From: Oceanibium sediminis
GTDB taxonomy: Bacteria > Pseudomonadota > Alphaproteobacteria > Rhodobacterales > Rhodobacteraceae
NCBI RefSeq assembly: GCF_003265325.1
Contig: NZ_QGNX01000003.1
Coordinates: 62,001 to 126,000 of the forward strand
Direction of reading: 5' to 3'
Length of the DNA: 64,000 nt
The translations under genes were made by a program, and so were the position numbers. The notes beneath the pieces are model-generated. The model worked only from the letters and a program-made list of their open reading frames with translations. It was not told the DNA's origin and did no database searches. Within the stretch, counting starts at the first letter, position 1, and every line of letters starts with the position of its first letter. This document shows positions 34,313 through 42,779 of the stretch, piece after piece.

Positions 34313-36457
34313 TTGCTGATTCAGAAGGGCATGGAAGAAACGGGACGCCGGCCCCCGGGGCCGGCGGACGAGGGCGAGTACCTCACCATCGGCGATGTGG
34401 CCCGCTTCGTTCTGCGCAACCTGCTCTTGATCATCCTGTGCACGATCCTCTTCGGCGGGCTGGCGCTGTATTACGCCCGCTCCTCGCCCGAGCAGTTCAC
34501 CGCCCGCGCGACGATCCTGATCGATCGCGACCAGACCCAGATCGCGGCGGTCAGCTCGAACACAATCACGCTGGCGACCGCGCCGGTGGACGACGACCTG
34601 CAACTGATCCTCTCGGACGAGGTGCTGCTGCCGGTGGTCGAACGGCTCGACCTGCTGTCGGACCCGGATTTCGATCCGCAACGCTCCCTGACATCGCGGA
34701 TCAAGGCCCTTGTCCTGTCCCGCCCGCCGATGCAGGCGCTGAACCCCGAGCAGGACATGAACGTCACCATGGCGATCCTGCGCGGAAAGCTGACGGTGCG
34801 CCGGGTGGGCCAGTCGAACGTGCTGCATGTGTTCACCCGCTCGCAGGACCCGGTGAAATCGGCCGACATCACCAACGCCGTCGCCAACAGCTTCATCGAG
34901 CAGGAGATGGAGGCGAAGGCCACCGCCGCGCGGCGCGGCTCGGCCTGGCTTTCCAACCGGCTGGAGGAGGTGCGCGTCATCGCCAACAGGGCGGCGATCA
35001 ACCTTGCGGACTTCAAGTCGCGCAACGAACTGGTGGATTTCGGCGATGGGCGGTTCCTGAACGAACAGCAGCTTGTGCAGATCAACGATCAGCTGATGGG
35101 CGCGCGTGCCACGCTGCGCGGGCTGGATGCGCGGCTGTCCACGCTGGAGTCCGCACTGAACAACGGGCTCGACCCGAACAGGCTGCCGGAAATTCCGAAC
35201 AATCCGCTGGTGCTGAACCTGCGCCAGCAGATAGTGGCCCAGCAGGCGCTGCTGCGCGACCTGTCCAGCCGCTTTGGCGAAGATGCCGTCGTCACCAGAA
35301 GCGCCACGCAGGAACTCGACGCTCTGTTCCAGCAGCTGCGCGGAGAGGTGGAGCGTTCCTCCCAGACGCTGCGGGCCGAATACGACGCCGCCAAGATCAC
35401 CGAGGAAAGCCTCGCGGCTGAGCTTGAGCGGATCATCCGAGAACAGCGCGACAAGCGCGACGCAAGGGTGGAGTTCCAGGAACTCGAAAGCCAGAGCCGG
35501 GCGTACCGGGTGATGTATGAAACCCTGCTTCAGCAGTACATGCGCAGCGTTCAGCTTGAATCCTTCCCCGTGACCGACGCGCGGATCGTGTCCCGCGCCT
35601 CGGTTCCCCTGTCAAAGAGCCATCCGAGGACGTCGCTCATCGTTCTCGGGGGGATGACCTTCGGGGTTCTGCTCGGCCTTGCCGGCGGCTTGATCCGCCT
35701 GCTGTTCAAGCAACGGATCGAGCGGCCATCGCAGGTTGCGCGCAAGACGGGGCTGCCGTGCATGGGCCAGATTCCGCGCCGGCGCGTGATGGGGTTCAAG
35801 ACGCGAAAGACGCTTCAGCTCGGGGATGACCGGAACTCGAAATACGCGCTCGCTCTGCGCGAACTCTGGTCCTCGCTGAAGGCGACGGTGCAGCAAAGCC
35901 TGCCGAAGGGGCGCAACCAGCCGCTGGTGCTCGGCTTCACCGCCTTCGATCTGGGCGATGCGGCCAACACGGTGACGGCTGACCTGTGCCAGGTCGTCGC
36001 GGCGCGGGGCGACCGAGTCCTCTACATCAGCGCGCGCCCGGTGGAGCCGATCCCGGGGCTCGACTTCGAGCAGGAGTACGATTGGGTGGAGGACCTGAAC
36101 TTCGACGCCGCGACCCTGCCCGCCGGGTCCGGCGAGGTGGTCGTGGTCGCGCCTGCCCAGTCCCAGGCCCCCGCCGCGACGCGCGGGCTCACGTCGCTGT
36201 CCCGGATCGCCGAGCTGGAAAGGCTGATCCTGCACGGTCGCCAGGAGTTTTCGACCATCATCGTGGACTTGCCGCAGATCGGCGCGGCCCCGGAACTGCG
36301 CGAGCTTCAGCAACTGCTCGACGGGCTGTTCGTGATCGTGCGCTACGGCAAGACCGATATGGCGGACCTTGTCGCCGCCGCGGAATCCACCGAGCCGGGG
36401 GCGCCGGTGCTGTCGGGCTACGTCATCGCCCAGGCGCGCCGGGCCCGGCGGGGATGA
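34313..36457 (+). CDS. Polysaccharide co-polymerase (Wzc/ExoP-like) with degenerate kinase domain
   Basis: A 714-residue inner-membrane protein. Residues ~25-130 form a Wzz domain with TM1 (NLLLIILCTILFGGLALYYA), followed by a long coiled coil (~200-400), TM2 (LIVLGGMTFGVLLGLAGGLI, ~445-465) and a cytoplasmic BY-kinase-like region (~520-710). The P-loop position reads GFTAFDLGDAANTV (about 540-553) without GKS/T, the Walker B-like strand is TIIVDLPQIG, and there is no tyrosine-rich tail, so ATPase/kinase activity is doubtful. It sets chain length and links polymerase to the export protein encoded 10 bases upstream. TTG at 34313 has GAGG nine bases ahead; ATG at 34331 is the alternative. Confidence 0.83.
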   Translation: MLIQKGMEETGRRPPGPADEGEYLTIGDVARFVLRNLLLIILCTILFGGLALYYARSSPEQFTARATILIDRDQTQIAAVSSNTITLATAPVDDDLQLILSDEVLLPVVERLDLLSDPDFDPQRSLTSRIKALVLSRPPMQALNPEQDMNVTMAILRGKLTVRRVGQSNVLHVFTRSQDPVKSADITNAVANSFIEQEMEAKATAARRGSAWLSNRLEEVRVIANRAAINLADFKSRNELVDFGDGRFLNEQQLVQINDQLMGARATLRGLDARLSTLESALNNGLDPNRLPEIPNNPLVLNLRQQIVAQQALLRDLSSRFGEDAVVTRSATQELDALFQQLRGEVERSSQTLRAEYDAAKITEESLAAELERIIREQRDKRDARVEFQELESQSRAYRVMYETLLQQYMRSVQLESFPVTDARIVSRASVPLSKSHPRTSLIVLGGMTFGVLLGLAGGLIRLLFKQRIERPSQVARKTGLPCMGQIPRRRVMGFKTRKTLQLGDDRNSKYALALRELWSSLKATVQQSLPKGRNQPLVLGFTAFDLGDAANTVTADLCQVVAARGDRVLYISARPVEPIPGLDFEQEYDWVEDLNFDAATLPAGSGEVVVVAPAQSQAPAATRGLTSLSRIAELERLILHGRQEFSTIIVDLPQIGAAPELRELQQLLDGLFVIVRYGKTDMADLVAAAESTEPGAPVLSGYVIAQARRARRG

Positions 36458-36605
36458 CCCGCCCGGCCCCATTCGCGCCGGCACCGTCCACACTGGCCCC
36501 GCCGTCATTGCGAAGGAGAGTAACCCATGCATAGCGCACCCGCCGCCGGAACCGGACACCGACAGGCGCCAAGCCTGGCGCGGGTCCGGGGGCAGGGCTA
36601 GCGGC

Positions 36606-37832
36606 ATGGTCAAGCAAGCCGACAGGGTTGTCCTTCTGAACGACTTCTCGGTTGCGCGCGGCGGGGCCACGACCCTTGCCCTGTCGCTGGCCGGACGGCT
36701 GGCGCGCCGGGGCGTGCCCGTCACCTATTTCACCGGCGACACCCCCGAGGGGCCGGTGGCCGAGGGCGTCGAAACCGTCGCCATCGGCAGCGACGCGCTG
36801 TTGAAGCGCGGCCCCGTCAGGGCGGCCGCGACCGGGCTTCACAACCGCCATTCCGCGGCCCGCCTGCGCGCCTGGATCGCCGCCCATGACACGCCGGGGA
36901 CGGTCTATCACGTGCATGGCTGGTCGCAGATCCTGTCGCCCTCGATCTTCGGGGCGCTGGGTCCGGTTCGGGCGCGGGTGGTGATCCACGCGCATGACTA
37001 CTTCCTGGCCTGCCCGAACGGCGTCTACTACGACTTCCGCTCCGGCGAGAATTGCGACCGCACACCGCTGAGCGCGGGGTGTATCGCGCGCAATTGCGAC
37101 AAGCGTTCCTACGGGCACAAGCTGTTCCGTGTTGCGCGGGGCACCTCGCTGGCCGTCAATATCGGGAAGTTGCAGGACCGGCCCCAGATCATCGTGCTGC
37201 ATGAAAAGATGCGCCCGCTGCTGGCCCGCGCCGGGTACGATGGCGCGGTTCACACCGTCAGCAACCCGGCCACGCCGTTCACCGCGCAGCCCGTCGATGC
37301 GGCCCGCAACCGGGTGTTTTTCTACGTGGGCCAGCTGCTGAGCTACAAGGGCATCCTCGAATTCGCGACGGCGGTGGAGCGTTCGGGCGTCCGCGCCGAG
37401 ATCCTCGGAACCGGGGAGGAGGCCGACAAGCTTCCCGCCCTGTGCCCCAGCGCGCGGCTGCACGGCTGGACCTCCCGTGCCGACCTCGGGCGGATCCTGA
37501 CCCGCGCGCGGGCGATCGTGGTGCCCTCCCGGGGGATGGAATCCTATGGCATGGTGGTGGCGGAGGCGGTGACCAGCGGCATCCCGGTCATCATCTCGGA
37601 CGCGATGAACCTGGCCGGGGAAGTGACGAGCCGCGGCATGGGCGTGGCGTTCCGCGCCGGGGACGCGGCGGACCTGGCGCAGACCCTCGTCCGGGTCGCG
37701 GGCGACGATGCGTTGGTGCGGGACATGAGCACCGCCGCGGCGGCGCGCGGCTGGGAAATCACCCACACGCCGGAGGCCTGGGTGGACGGGATCTGCGCCA
37801 TCTACGCCCACGCGCTGGAGGAAGCCGCATGA
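36606..37832 (+). CDS. Glycosyltransferase family 4 protein
   Basis: A 408-residue GT-B enzyme. VVLLNDFSVARGGATTLALSLAGRL is the N-terminal loop, HAHDYFLACPNGVYYDFRSGENCDRTPL with several cysteines is typical of a GT4 subgroup, and the donor domain has FYVGQLLSYKGILEF and the EX7E motif ESYGMVVAE. It adds a sugar to the lipid-linked repeat at the inner face of the membrane. ATG at 36606 begins the homologous region; the frame extends upstream but into low-complexity proline/arginine sequence. Its stop overlaps the acyltransferase start (ATGA). Confidence 0.87.
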   Translation: MVKQADRVVLLNDFSVARGGATTLALSLAGRLARRGVPVTYFTGDTPEGPVAEGVETVAIGSDALLKRGPVRAAATGLHNRHSAARLRAWIAAHDTPGTVYHVHGWSQILSPSIFGALGPVRARVVIHAHDYFLACPNGVYYDFRSGENCDRTPLSAGCIARNCDKRSYGHKLFRVARGTSLAVNIGKLQDRPQIIVLHEKMRPLLARAGYDGAVHTVSNPATPFTAQPVDAARNRVFFYVGQLLSYKGILEFATAVERSGVRAEILGTGEEADKLPALCPSARLHGWTSRADLGRILTRARAIVVPSRGMESYGMVVAEAVTSGIPVIISDAMNLAGEVTSRGMGVAFRAGDAADLAQTLVRVAGDDALVRDMSTAAAARGWEITHTPEAWVDGICAIYAHALEEAA

Positions 37833-38977
37833 AACGGGAAGGACGCACCATGGCACAGCCGGTTCGACCCCGCGCGGACCCCGCGTCCGAGGCGGCGCGG
37901 CTCAGGCAGGTGGACAGCCTGCGCGCGATCGCCATCCTCGCGGTTGTCGTCTATCACTATGCGATCTTCTGGACACCGGCGGGCAACGGCGATCCGCTGT
38001 TGCCCTACGGCGAAGCGCTCGCCTGGATTCCCCTGGCGGGGGAAGGGCACCAGGGTGTCTATCTGTTCTTCATCGTGTCGGGCTTCGTCATCACCCTCAG
38101 CCTGCGGCGGGCAAAGTCACTGGGCGAATTCGCCGTCCTGCGCGGCATCCGGCTATGGCCGACGCTGATCCTCTGCGGCTCGCTGACCTTCGCGGCGACC
38201 ACGATCTTCGGGCCCGATACGCTGCGCGTGTCGGTCACGGAATACCTTGTCAGCCTGACCTTCGTGCCGCCCGCGCATGTCGGCAAGTTGATGGGCGTAT
38301 CCGGCTACACATGGCTCGACGGGGCCTACTGGACGCTCTGGACCGAGGTGCGCTTCTATGTCCTTGCGGGGTTGATGTTCTTCCTGTCCGGCGGTCGGTT
38401 CCTGACCTGCTGGGCGGTCTTTTTCGCCCTGTCGACCTGGGTCGGACTGCTTGCGCTGGCCGGGGTGCCGCTGGCGGACCCGTTCGCGCGGCTGATCTTC
38501 GCGGAACATCAGCCCTATTTCACCATCGGCATCGCGCTGGCCGCCTTGCGCCAGGGCGAGGACGGAGGTCTCGTGCGCGCGATGTATGTGCTGGGGATCG
38601 TGGTGGCCATCGGTTACGGCGTGCTGGGGCCGGGGCTGGCGCCGCATGTGCCGGGGCTCGACTATCTGATCGTCAGCCTGCTGGTGTTCGGGCTTGGAAC
38701 CCTCGGCACGCTGTCCACGCGGCGGCTTCCGGTTCTGTCCTGGGGCGGCGCGGTGCTGGTGGGGCAGGCGTCCTACGCCTATTACCTTCTACACCAGAAC
38801 TTCGGCCTGGCCATGCTGTCCGCCCTTGGCGTGCGTGGAGTGGCGGGCATGATCGTGGTGCAGGCCCTGGTCCTCGGGGTGTCCATCGCGCTGACGCTTT
38901 ACCTTGAAGCGCCGCTCAGGCGCGCGCTGCGCCGCCAGGTGCGCGGCTTTCCGGCGCCGGTCAGGGCGGGGGAATAG
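37829..38977 (+). CDS. Acyltransferase family 3 protein (OafA/ExoZ-like)
   Basis: A 382-residue integral membrane O-acyltransferase. The family signature RQVDSLRAIAILAVVVYHY (with the catalytic histidine) lies near residues 29-47, followed by GVYLFFIVSGFVITLSL and FWTTEVRFY-like YWTLWTEVRFYVLAGLMFFL. About ten hydrophobic segments follow. ExoZ/OafA-type enzymes acetylate polymer sugars. The ATG at 37829 overlaps the GT4 stop codon (ATGA) and has GGAGG seven bases upstream, so it is coupled to that gene; MAQP at 37850 is an alternative. Last gene of the plus-strand polymer run. Confidence 0.87.
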   Translation: MKREGRTMAQPVRPRADPASEAARLRQVDSLRAIAILAVVVYHYAIFWTPAGNGDPLLPYGEALAWIPLAGEGHQGVYLFFIVSGFVITLSLRRAKSLGEFAVLRGIRLWPTLILCGSLTFAATTIFGPDTLRVSVTEYLVSLTFVPPAHVGKLMGVSGYTWLDGAYWTLWTEVRFYVLAGLMFFLSGGRFLTCWAVFFALSTWVGLLALAGVPLADPFARLIFAEHQPYFTIGIALAALRQGEDGGLVRAMYVLGIVVAIGYGVLGPGLAPHVPGLDYLIVSLLVFGLGTLGTLSTRRLPVLSWGGAVLVGQASYAYYLLHQNFGLAMLSALGVRGVAGMIVVQALVLGVSIALTLYLEAPLRRALRRQVRGFPAPVRAGE

Positions 38978-39010
38978 TGGCGGCCCCTTCTGGCCGGTCC
39001 CGGCTGGCGG

Positions 39011-39499
39011 TCAATCCCCGCCGATGATCCGGGGCGCGTCGAATACCCGGGGAGTTTCAGCCGTGCCGTCGTTCCGGGTTGCGTGTTCGGTGAAGGTGTT
39101 CACATGCGGCGGGATAACCGTGCCCCTTTGCGCGACGCCGAGGAATATGTGCTTGGTCGTCTTGGGCTCCAGGTCGAACCAGTTCGGGTCGTCGAAGGTT
39201 CCCGCGTAGATCCCGGCGACATCCGGGAAACGCTCGAACGTCAGGAACAGCTTCGTGCCGCAGGTGTCGCAGAAATGAACATGCACCTGCTTCCCGCTGC
39301 CTTTCGAAACATGGGTGTAGGTCCTGGGCGTGCCCCCGGTCAGCGAAAGATCCGAAAGGGCGAACATCGGCTCGACCAGGTAGGCGCTTCCCGTGGCGCG
39401 CTGGCAGAACCTGCAGTGGCATATGGTGGTGCGTATCGGCGGATTGGCGACTTCATAGCGCAAGCGCCCGCAAAGACATCCGCCCTGATTGCCGTTCAT
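39011..39499 (-). CDS. GFA (CENP-V/glutathione-dependent formaldehyde-activating-like) family protein
   Basis: A 162-residue zinc protein. Cysteines are placed as in the GFA fold: GGCLCGRLRYE (C8, C10), CHCRFCQRATGSAY (C27, C29, C32) and HFCDTCGTKLF. ERFPDVAGIYAGTFDDP is a further family block. The family is named for Gfa, but most members have unknown roles. ATG at 39499 starts the conserved part; the frame continues to 39571 with no family features. Monocistronic, converging on the acyltransferase gene. Confidence 0.83.
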   Translation of the reverse strand: MNGNQGGCLCGRLRYEVANPPIRTTICHCRFCQRATGSAYLVEPMFALSDLSLTGGTPRTYTHVSKGSGKQVHVHFCDTCGTKLFLTFERFPDVAGIYAGTFDDPNWFDLEPKTTKHIFLGVAQRGTVIPPHVNTFTEHATRNDGTAETPRVFDAPRIIGGD

Positions 39500-39596
39500 C
39501 GCCGCCACCCCCGAGCCCGTTGCGCCATGCCTTCGGCTTTCCACTAGCGCAGAAGCGGCGGGCTTTATCAACGCCCGCTTCGGGGCGGGGAGGGGG

Positions 39597-40220
39597 CTAG
39601 GACGCCGCCCCGCTGTTTCGCAGGACCCAGGGCATGACGTCGCCCAGCAAGCGGCCCGCGGCGCGGTCGAACGCCTCGACGATCGGGCCGGGGTCTGAGG
39701 AGGCGGCTGCTTCGGTGACCTCGAAGGTGCGGGTGGCGATCACCTGTGCATCCTGTTCGCGCACCAGCCGGACCATCAGGCGGACGCGAATCGTGACGTC
39801 ATCGCCGTCGCCCGTCGACTCGGCCTGGAAATCGGTCAGCTCGCTCAGAACCGCGTAATCGCCCGAGGTCCCCACCGGCCGCCGCCCGACGGAGCCGAGC
39901 GCCCCGGTGGCCGAAAGCCCGCGCAGCATCTGCGTTTGCAGCATCACCGGAGCCGGGTCCGACCAGCGCACCCCGGGCAGGTATTGCGCCTGCAAAGGCG
40001 CGGGGCGGATCATGATCCGCTCGGTCGCCAGCGCCCCGCTGGCGGAGGGTTCCTCGACGATCAGCTCGATATTGCGCCGCGTCGCGGCGGGCTGGATAGC
40101 CGGGGTGCTGATTTCATAGATCTCCAGCGGCTGGGACGCCGAGTTCAGCGAGGAAATCGCCGAACACCCGGGCACGGCCAGGATCATCAGCAGGGCGGCG
40201 GGCAGGGCTCTCAGGCGCAT
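39597..40220 (-). CDS. ABC-type transport auxiliary lipoprotein (PqiC/MlaD-associated, LptE-like fold)
   Basis: A 207-residue lipoprotein: signal MRLRALPAALLMILAVPGC gives a lipobox VPGC (C19). The mature part has the pattern of the PqiC/DUF330 family, such as YEISTPAIQP near the start, AQYLPGVRWSDPAPVMLQTQML, and a late TRTFEVTE block. GAGGAG lies upstream of ATG 40220. It is the last gene of the MCE operon, ten bases after the mlaD-like gene. Such lipoproteins sit in the outer membrane and are thought to link the MCE tunnel to it. Confidence 0.82.
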   Translation of the reverse strand: MRLRALPAALLMILAVPGCSAISSLNSASQPLEIYEISTPAIQPAATRRNIELIVEEPSASGALATERIMIRPAPLQAQYLPGVRWSDPAPVMLQTQMLRGLSATGALGSVGRRPVGTSGDYAVLSELTDFQAESTGDGDDVTIRVRLMVRLVREQDAQVIATRTFEVTEAAASSDPGPIVEAFDRAAGRLLGDVMPWVLRNSGAAS

Positions 40221-40230
40221 GGGATACTCC

Positions 40231-41970
40231 TCATCGGCGGTACTCGGGGGCGCGCGGGTCAAGGAAGAACCGGCTCGGGTCGCGGCGGATCTGCTCGGTC
40301 AGGGCGTCGAGGTTTTCGATCAGCGCGCGCGTCTCGACCGCCAGGCGGCCGTATTGCGGCAGCGCCGTCGCCGCGAAGTCGCGGAACGCTGGCGCGCTGC
40401 CGTCGACGGCGCTTTCGATCTGCGCGAAGGCGGATTCGGCCGAGCGGCTTGCGGCGCGCAACTCCTCGGTCACGCCGGGGATATCCGCCGCCACCGCGCC
40501 GATGGCGGCCTCTAGCTCATCGAGCGTGCTGCTCAGGCGTCCGGTGATGTCGGCGACATCCTCGTCGATGACGCGCTGCGCGCCGGTGAACGCGCCTTCG
40601 GCGGCCTGAAGCGCGCGGTCCCCGGTTTCCAGCGCGCCGTTGATCGCGGTCAGAGTCTCGTTCGCGTTGGCGAATGTGGTGCGCGCGGTTTCCAGCGTGT
40701 CGCCTGCGGTCGCGACCAGCCCGTCGATCCGGGCCGACGCAGAGGACAGGTCGTTGCCCACCTCCTCGAACATCCGGGAGGCGGAATCGGCGGCGGCGCG
40801 CACATCGCTGACGATGGCGGGCAGGTCGATGTCGGCGGTCTCTCCGACTTTGCGGATGACCGAGGTCGCCTCCTGCGTGGCGACGCGCAACTCGGCGATC
40901 AGCGGGTTCGCGCCATCAACGATCAGCCCGTCCAGGCGTTGCGCGGCGGTATCCACGCTGCCAAGGGTCTGGTCGAGCCGCGCGATCAACTCATTCGTCG
41001 CGGTGATCGTTTCGCGTGCTTCGTTCAGCCGGGCCGAGGCGATCTGCCCCGTCTGGTCGTAGGTCGCCATCAGTGCATCCGCGGTATCACCGAGTGCCGA
41101 GATGCGCGCCTCGATTTCGGAGATGGAGCTGCGAAGCTGGTCCGTGGCGGGGCCAAGATCCTCGTTGATATAGCGCTCAGCCGCGGCGATGGGGCCCTGC
41201 GCCCGTGTCAGCGTGTCAGAGCCCCGCGCCACCAGGCCCTGCGCGTCTTTGGCCAGGTCATCGACCGAAGCGAGCGTCGTTTCCGCCGCGCTCAGCACCC
41301 CGGACACATCGGTGGTCAGGGAATCCAGCGTGGTGTTGAACCGGCCGATTTCGTCGGCGAAGTCCGATACCGTCTGGCTGACGTTTGAAAAGTCGTCCAG
41401 CGCATCGGCGAAAGCGACGGAGGAGCGTTCCACGTTTTCCAGGATGTTCTGGACCCGCTGCTGGTTCTCGCCCCCGATCAGGGTGCGAATGTCGCGCACC
41501 ACCTGAAGGGTTTCGGACAGGATCTGCGGCGCTTCCTGGGACAGCGACTGAAGCACCGAGCGGCCGGGCTCGATCATCGGGATCCCCCGCTCGGTCGCCT
41601 CTTGCAGAAGGGGGGCGTCCGGGGTGCCGGCGGTGATCCCGACGAAGGAAACCCCGGTCACGCCCTGGGATTCGATGGTGGCGATACTGTCCGTGCGCAC
41701 CGGCGTTTCGGAGCCCACCTCAAGGCGGACACGCACGGTGCCATCCTCGGTCGGGGACAGGCGCACATCGACCACCCGCCCGACGGGAAGGCCCGCGAAG
41801 CGGACATCGGACGCATCGCTCAGCCCCGAGACGGTGGGAAAATCCACGTCGTAGTAGGCGAACTGGCGATCCAGTTCGATCCGCGCGAACCAAAGGAAGA
41901 AGGCAAGGATGCCGAAGAATCCGGCCAGGGCGAAGGCGCCGATCAGAACGAAATTTGCGCGCGTTTCCAT
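40231..41970 (-). CDS. MCE family protein, MlaD/PqiB-like with long helical tail
   Basis: A 579-residue protein: one N-terminal membrane anchor (FVLIGAFALAGFFGILAFFLWF), a single MCE domain at about residues 38-115 (SDVRFAGLPVGRVVDVRLSPTE, VTGVSFVGITAG), then more than 400 residues predicted helical with heptad-like repeats of ETL, ATA and RLD type. E. coli MlaD ends soon after its MCE domain (183 residues), so this is a needle-like form similar to YebT-length or LetB-length assemblies but by coiled coil. It should bridge the periplasm for phospholipid movement between membranes. Confidence 0.88.
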   Translation of the reverse strand: METRANFVLIGAFALAGFFGILAFFLWFARIELDRQFAYYDVDFPTVSGLSDASDVRFAGLPVGRVVDVRLSPTEDGTVRVRLEVGSETPVRTDSIATIESQGVTGVSFVGITAGTPDAPLLQEATERGIPMIEPGRSVLQSLSQEAPQILSETLQVVRDIRTLIGGENQQRVQNILENVERSSVAFADALDDFSNVSQTVSDFADEIGRFNTTLDSLTTDVSGVLSAAETTLASVDDLAKDAQGLVARGSDTLTRAQGPIAAAERYINEDLGPATDQLRSSISEIEARISALGDTADALMATYDQTGQIASARLNEARETITATNELIARLDQTLGSVDTAAQRLDGLIVDGANPLIAELRVATQEATSVIRKVGETADIDLPAIVSDVRAAADSASRMFEEVGNDLSSASARIDGLVATAGDTLETARTTFANANETLTAINGALETGDRALQAAEGAFTGAQRVIDEDVADITGRLSSTLDELEAAIGAVAADIPGVTEELRAASRSAESAFAQIESAVDGSAPAFRDFAATALPQYGRLAVETRALIENLDALTEQIRRDPSRFFLDPRAPEYRR

Positions 41971-41972
41971 CG

Positions 41973-42779
41973 TTACTCTTCCTTAGCCCCGGTAGCGCCC
42001 GCAGATGCGTCCATCGCCGCGCGGGCGCGCGGGCCGTGGAAATATTCATGCACCCAGGGATGTTTGACCGAAAGCATATCCTGCAAATCTCCTGTCACCA
42101 GAACCTTGCGCTCGGCAAGGACCGCGATCCTGTCGCATATCGCGTAAAGCGTATCCAGGTCATGCGTGACCAGGAAGACCGTCAACCCGAGCGAGCGGCT
42201 GAGCGTGCGGATCAGCGTATCGAAGGCGGCGGCCCCGATCGGGTCGAGCCCCGCCGTCGGCTCGTCCAGAAACACGATCTCGGGATCGAGGGCAAGCGCC
42301 CTGGCCAGTCCCGCGCGCTTGCGCATTCCGCCCGACAATTCCGAGGGGTACTTGTCGCCCGCAAGATACGGCAGCCCCACGAGCGAGATCTTCAGGTCCG
42401 CAAGCTCGCGCCGGATCTCGGGGCTCAGTTCGTGGATGGCGCGCATCGGAACCTCGACGTTCTCTCGCACCGTAAGGGACGAAAACAGCGCCCCGTCCTG
42501 GAACATCACGCCCCAGCGCTCGTCCAGGGTGGCGCGCGCCTCCTCGGTGCCGTGCAGGACATCGACGGAAAACACCTCGATCGAGCCGGCGGCGGGCTTT
42601 TGCAGGCCGGTGATGGAGCGCAGAAGAACCGATTTTCCGGTGCCCGAGCCGCCGACGATGCCGATGATCTCGCCCCGGTAGACGTCAAGGTCCAGGTCCT
42701 CGTGCACCACGTGGGTGCCGAACTGGTTGCGCAGCCCGCGCACGCGGATGACCACTTCGCGCTGGTCGTTGTCCGTCAT
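41973..42779 (-). CDS. mlaF: ABC transporter ATP-binding protein, MlaF-like
   Basis: A 268-residue ATPase: Walker A GGSGTGKSVLLRS, signature LSGGMRKRAGLARAL (the MRKR variant is characteristic of MlaF), Walker B IVFLDEPTAGLDPIGA, and H-loop VTHDLD. It energises the MlaE permease encoded just upstream, its ATG overlapping the mlaE stop (ATGA). The following MCE gene begins two bases after its stop. Cytoplasmic side of the inner membrane; lipid transport. Confidence 0.92.
   Translation of the reverse strand: MTDNDQREVVIRVRGLRNQFGTHVVHEDLDLDVYRGEIIGIVGGSGTGKSVLLRSITGLQKPAAGSIEVFSVDVLHGTEEARATLDERWGVMFQDGALFSSLTVRENVEVPMRAIHELSPEIRRELADLKISLVGLPYLAGDKYPSELSGGMRKRAGLARALALDPEIVFLDEPTAGLDPIGAAAFDTLIRTLSRSLGLTVFLVTHDLDTLYAICDRIAVLAERKVLVTGDLQDMLSVKHPWVHEYFHGPRARAAMDASAGATGAKEE

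Noticed and set aside
36369-36605. N-terminal extension of the GT4 gene
   Set aside because: Proline/serine/arginine-rich sequence overlapping the co-polymerase end; the GT4 fold starts at 36606.
40719-41400. Repeats within the MCE gene as a DNA repeat array
   Set aside because: The periodicity is that of a coiled-coil protein and not of identical DNA units.
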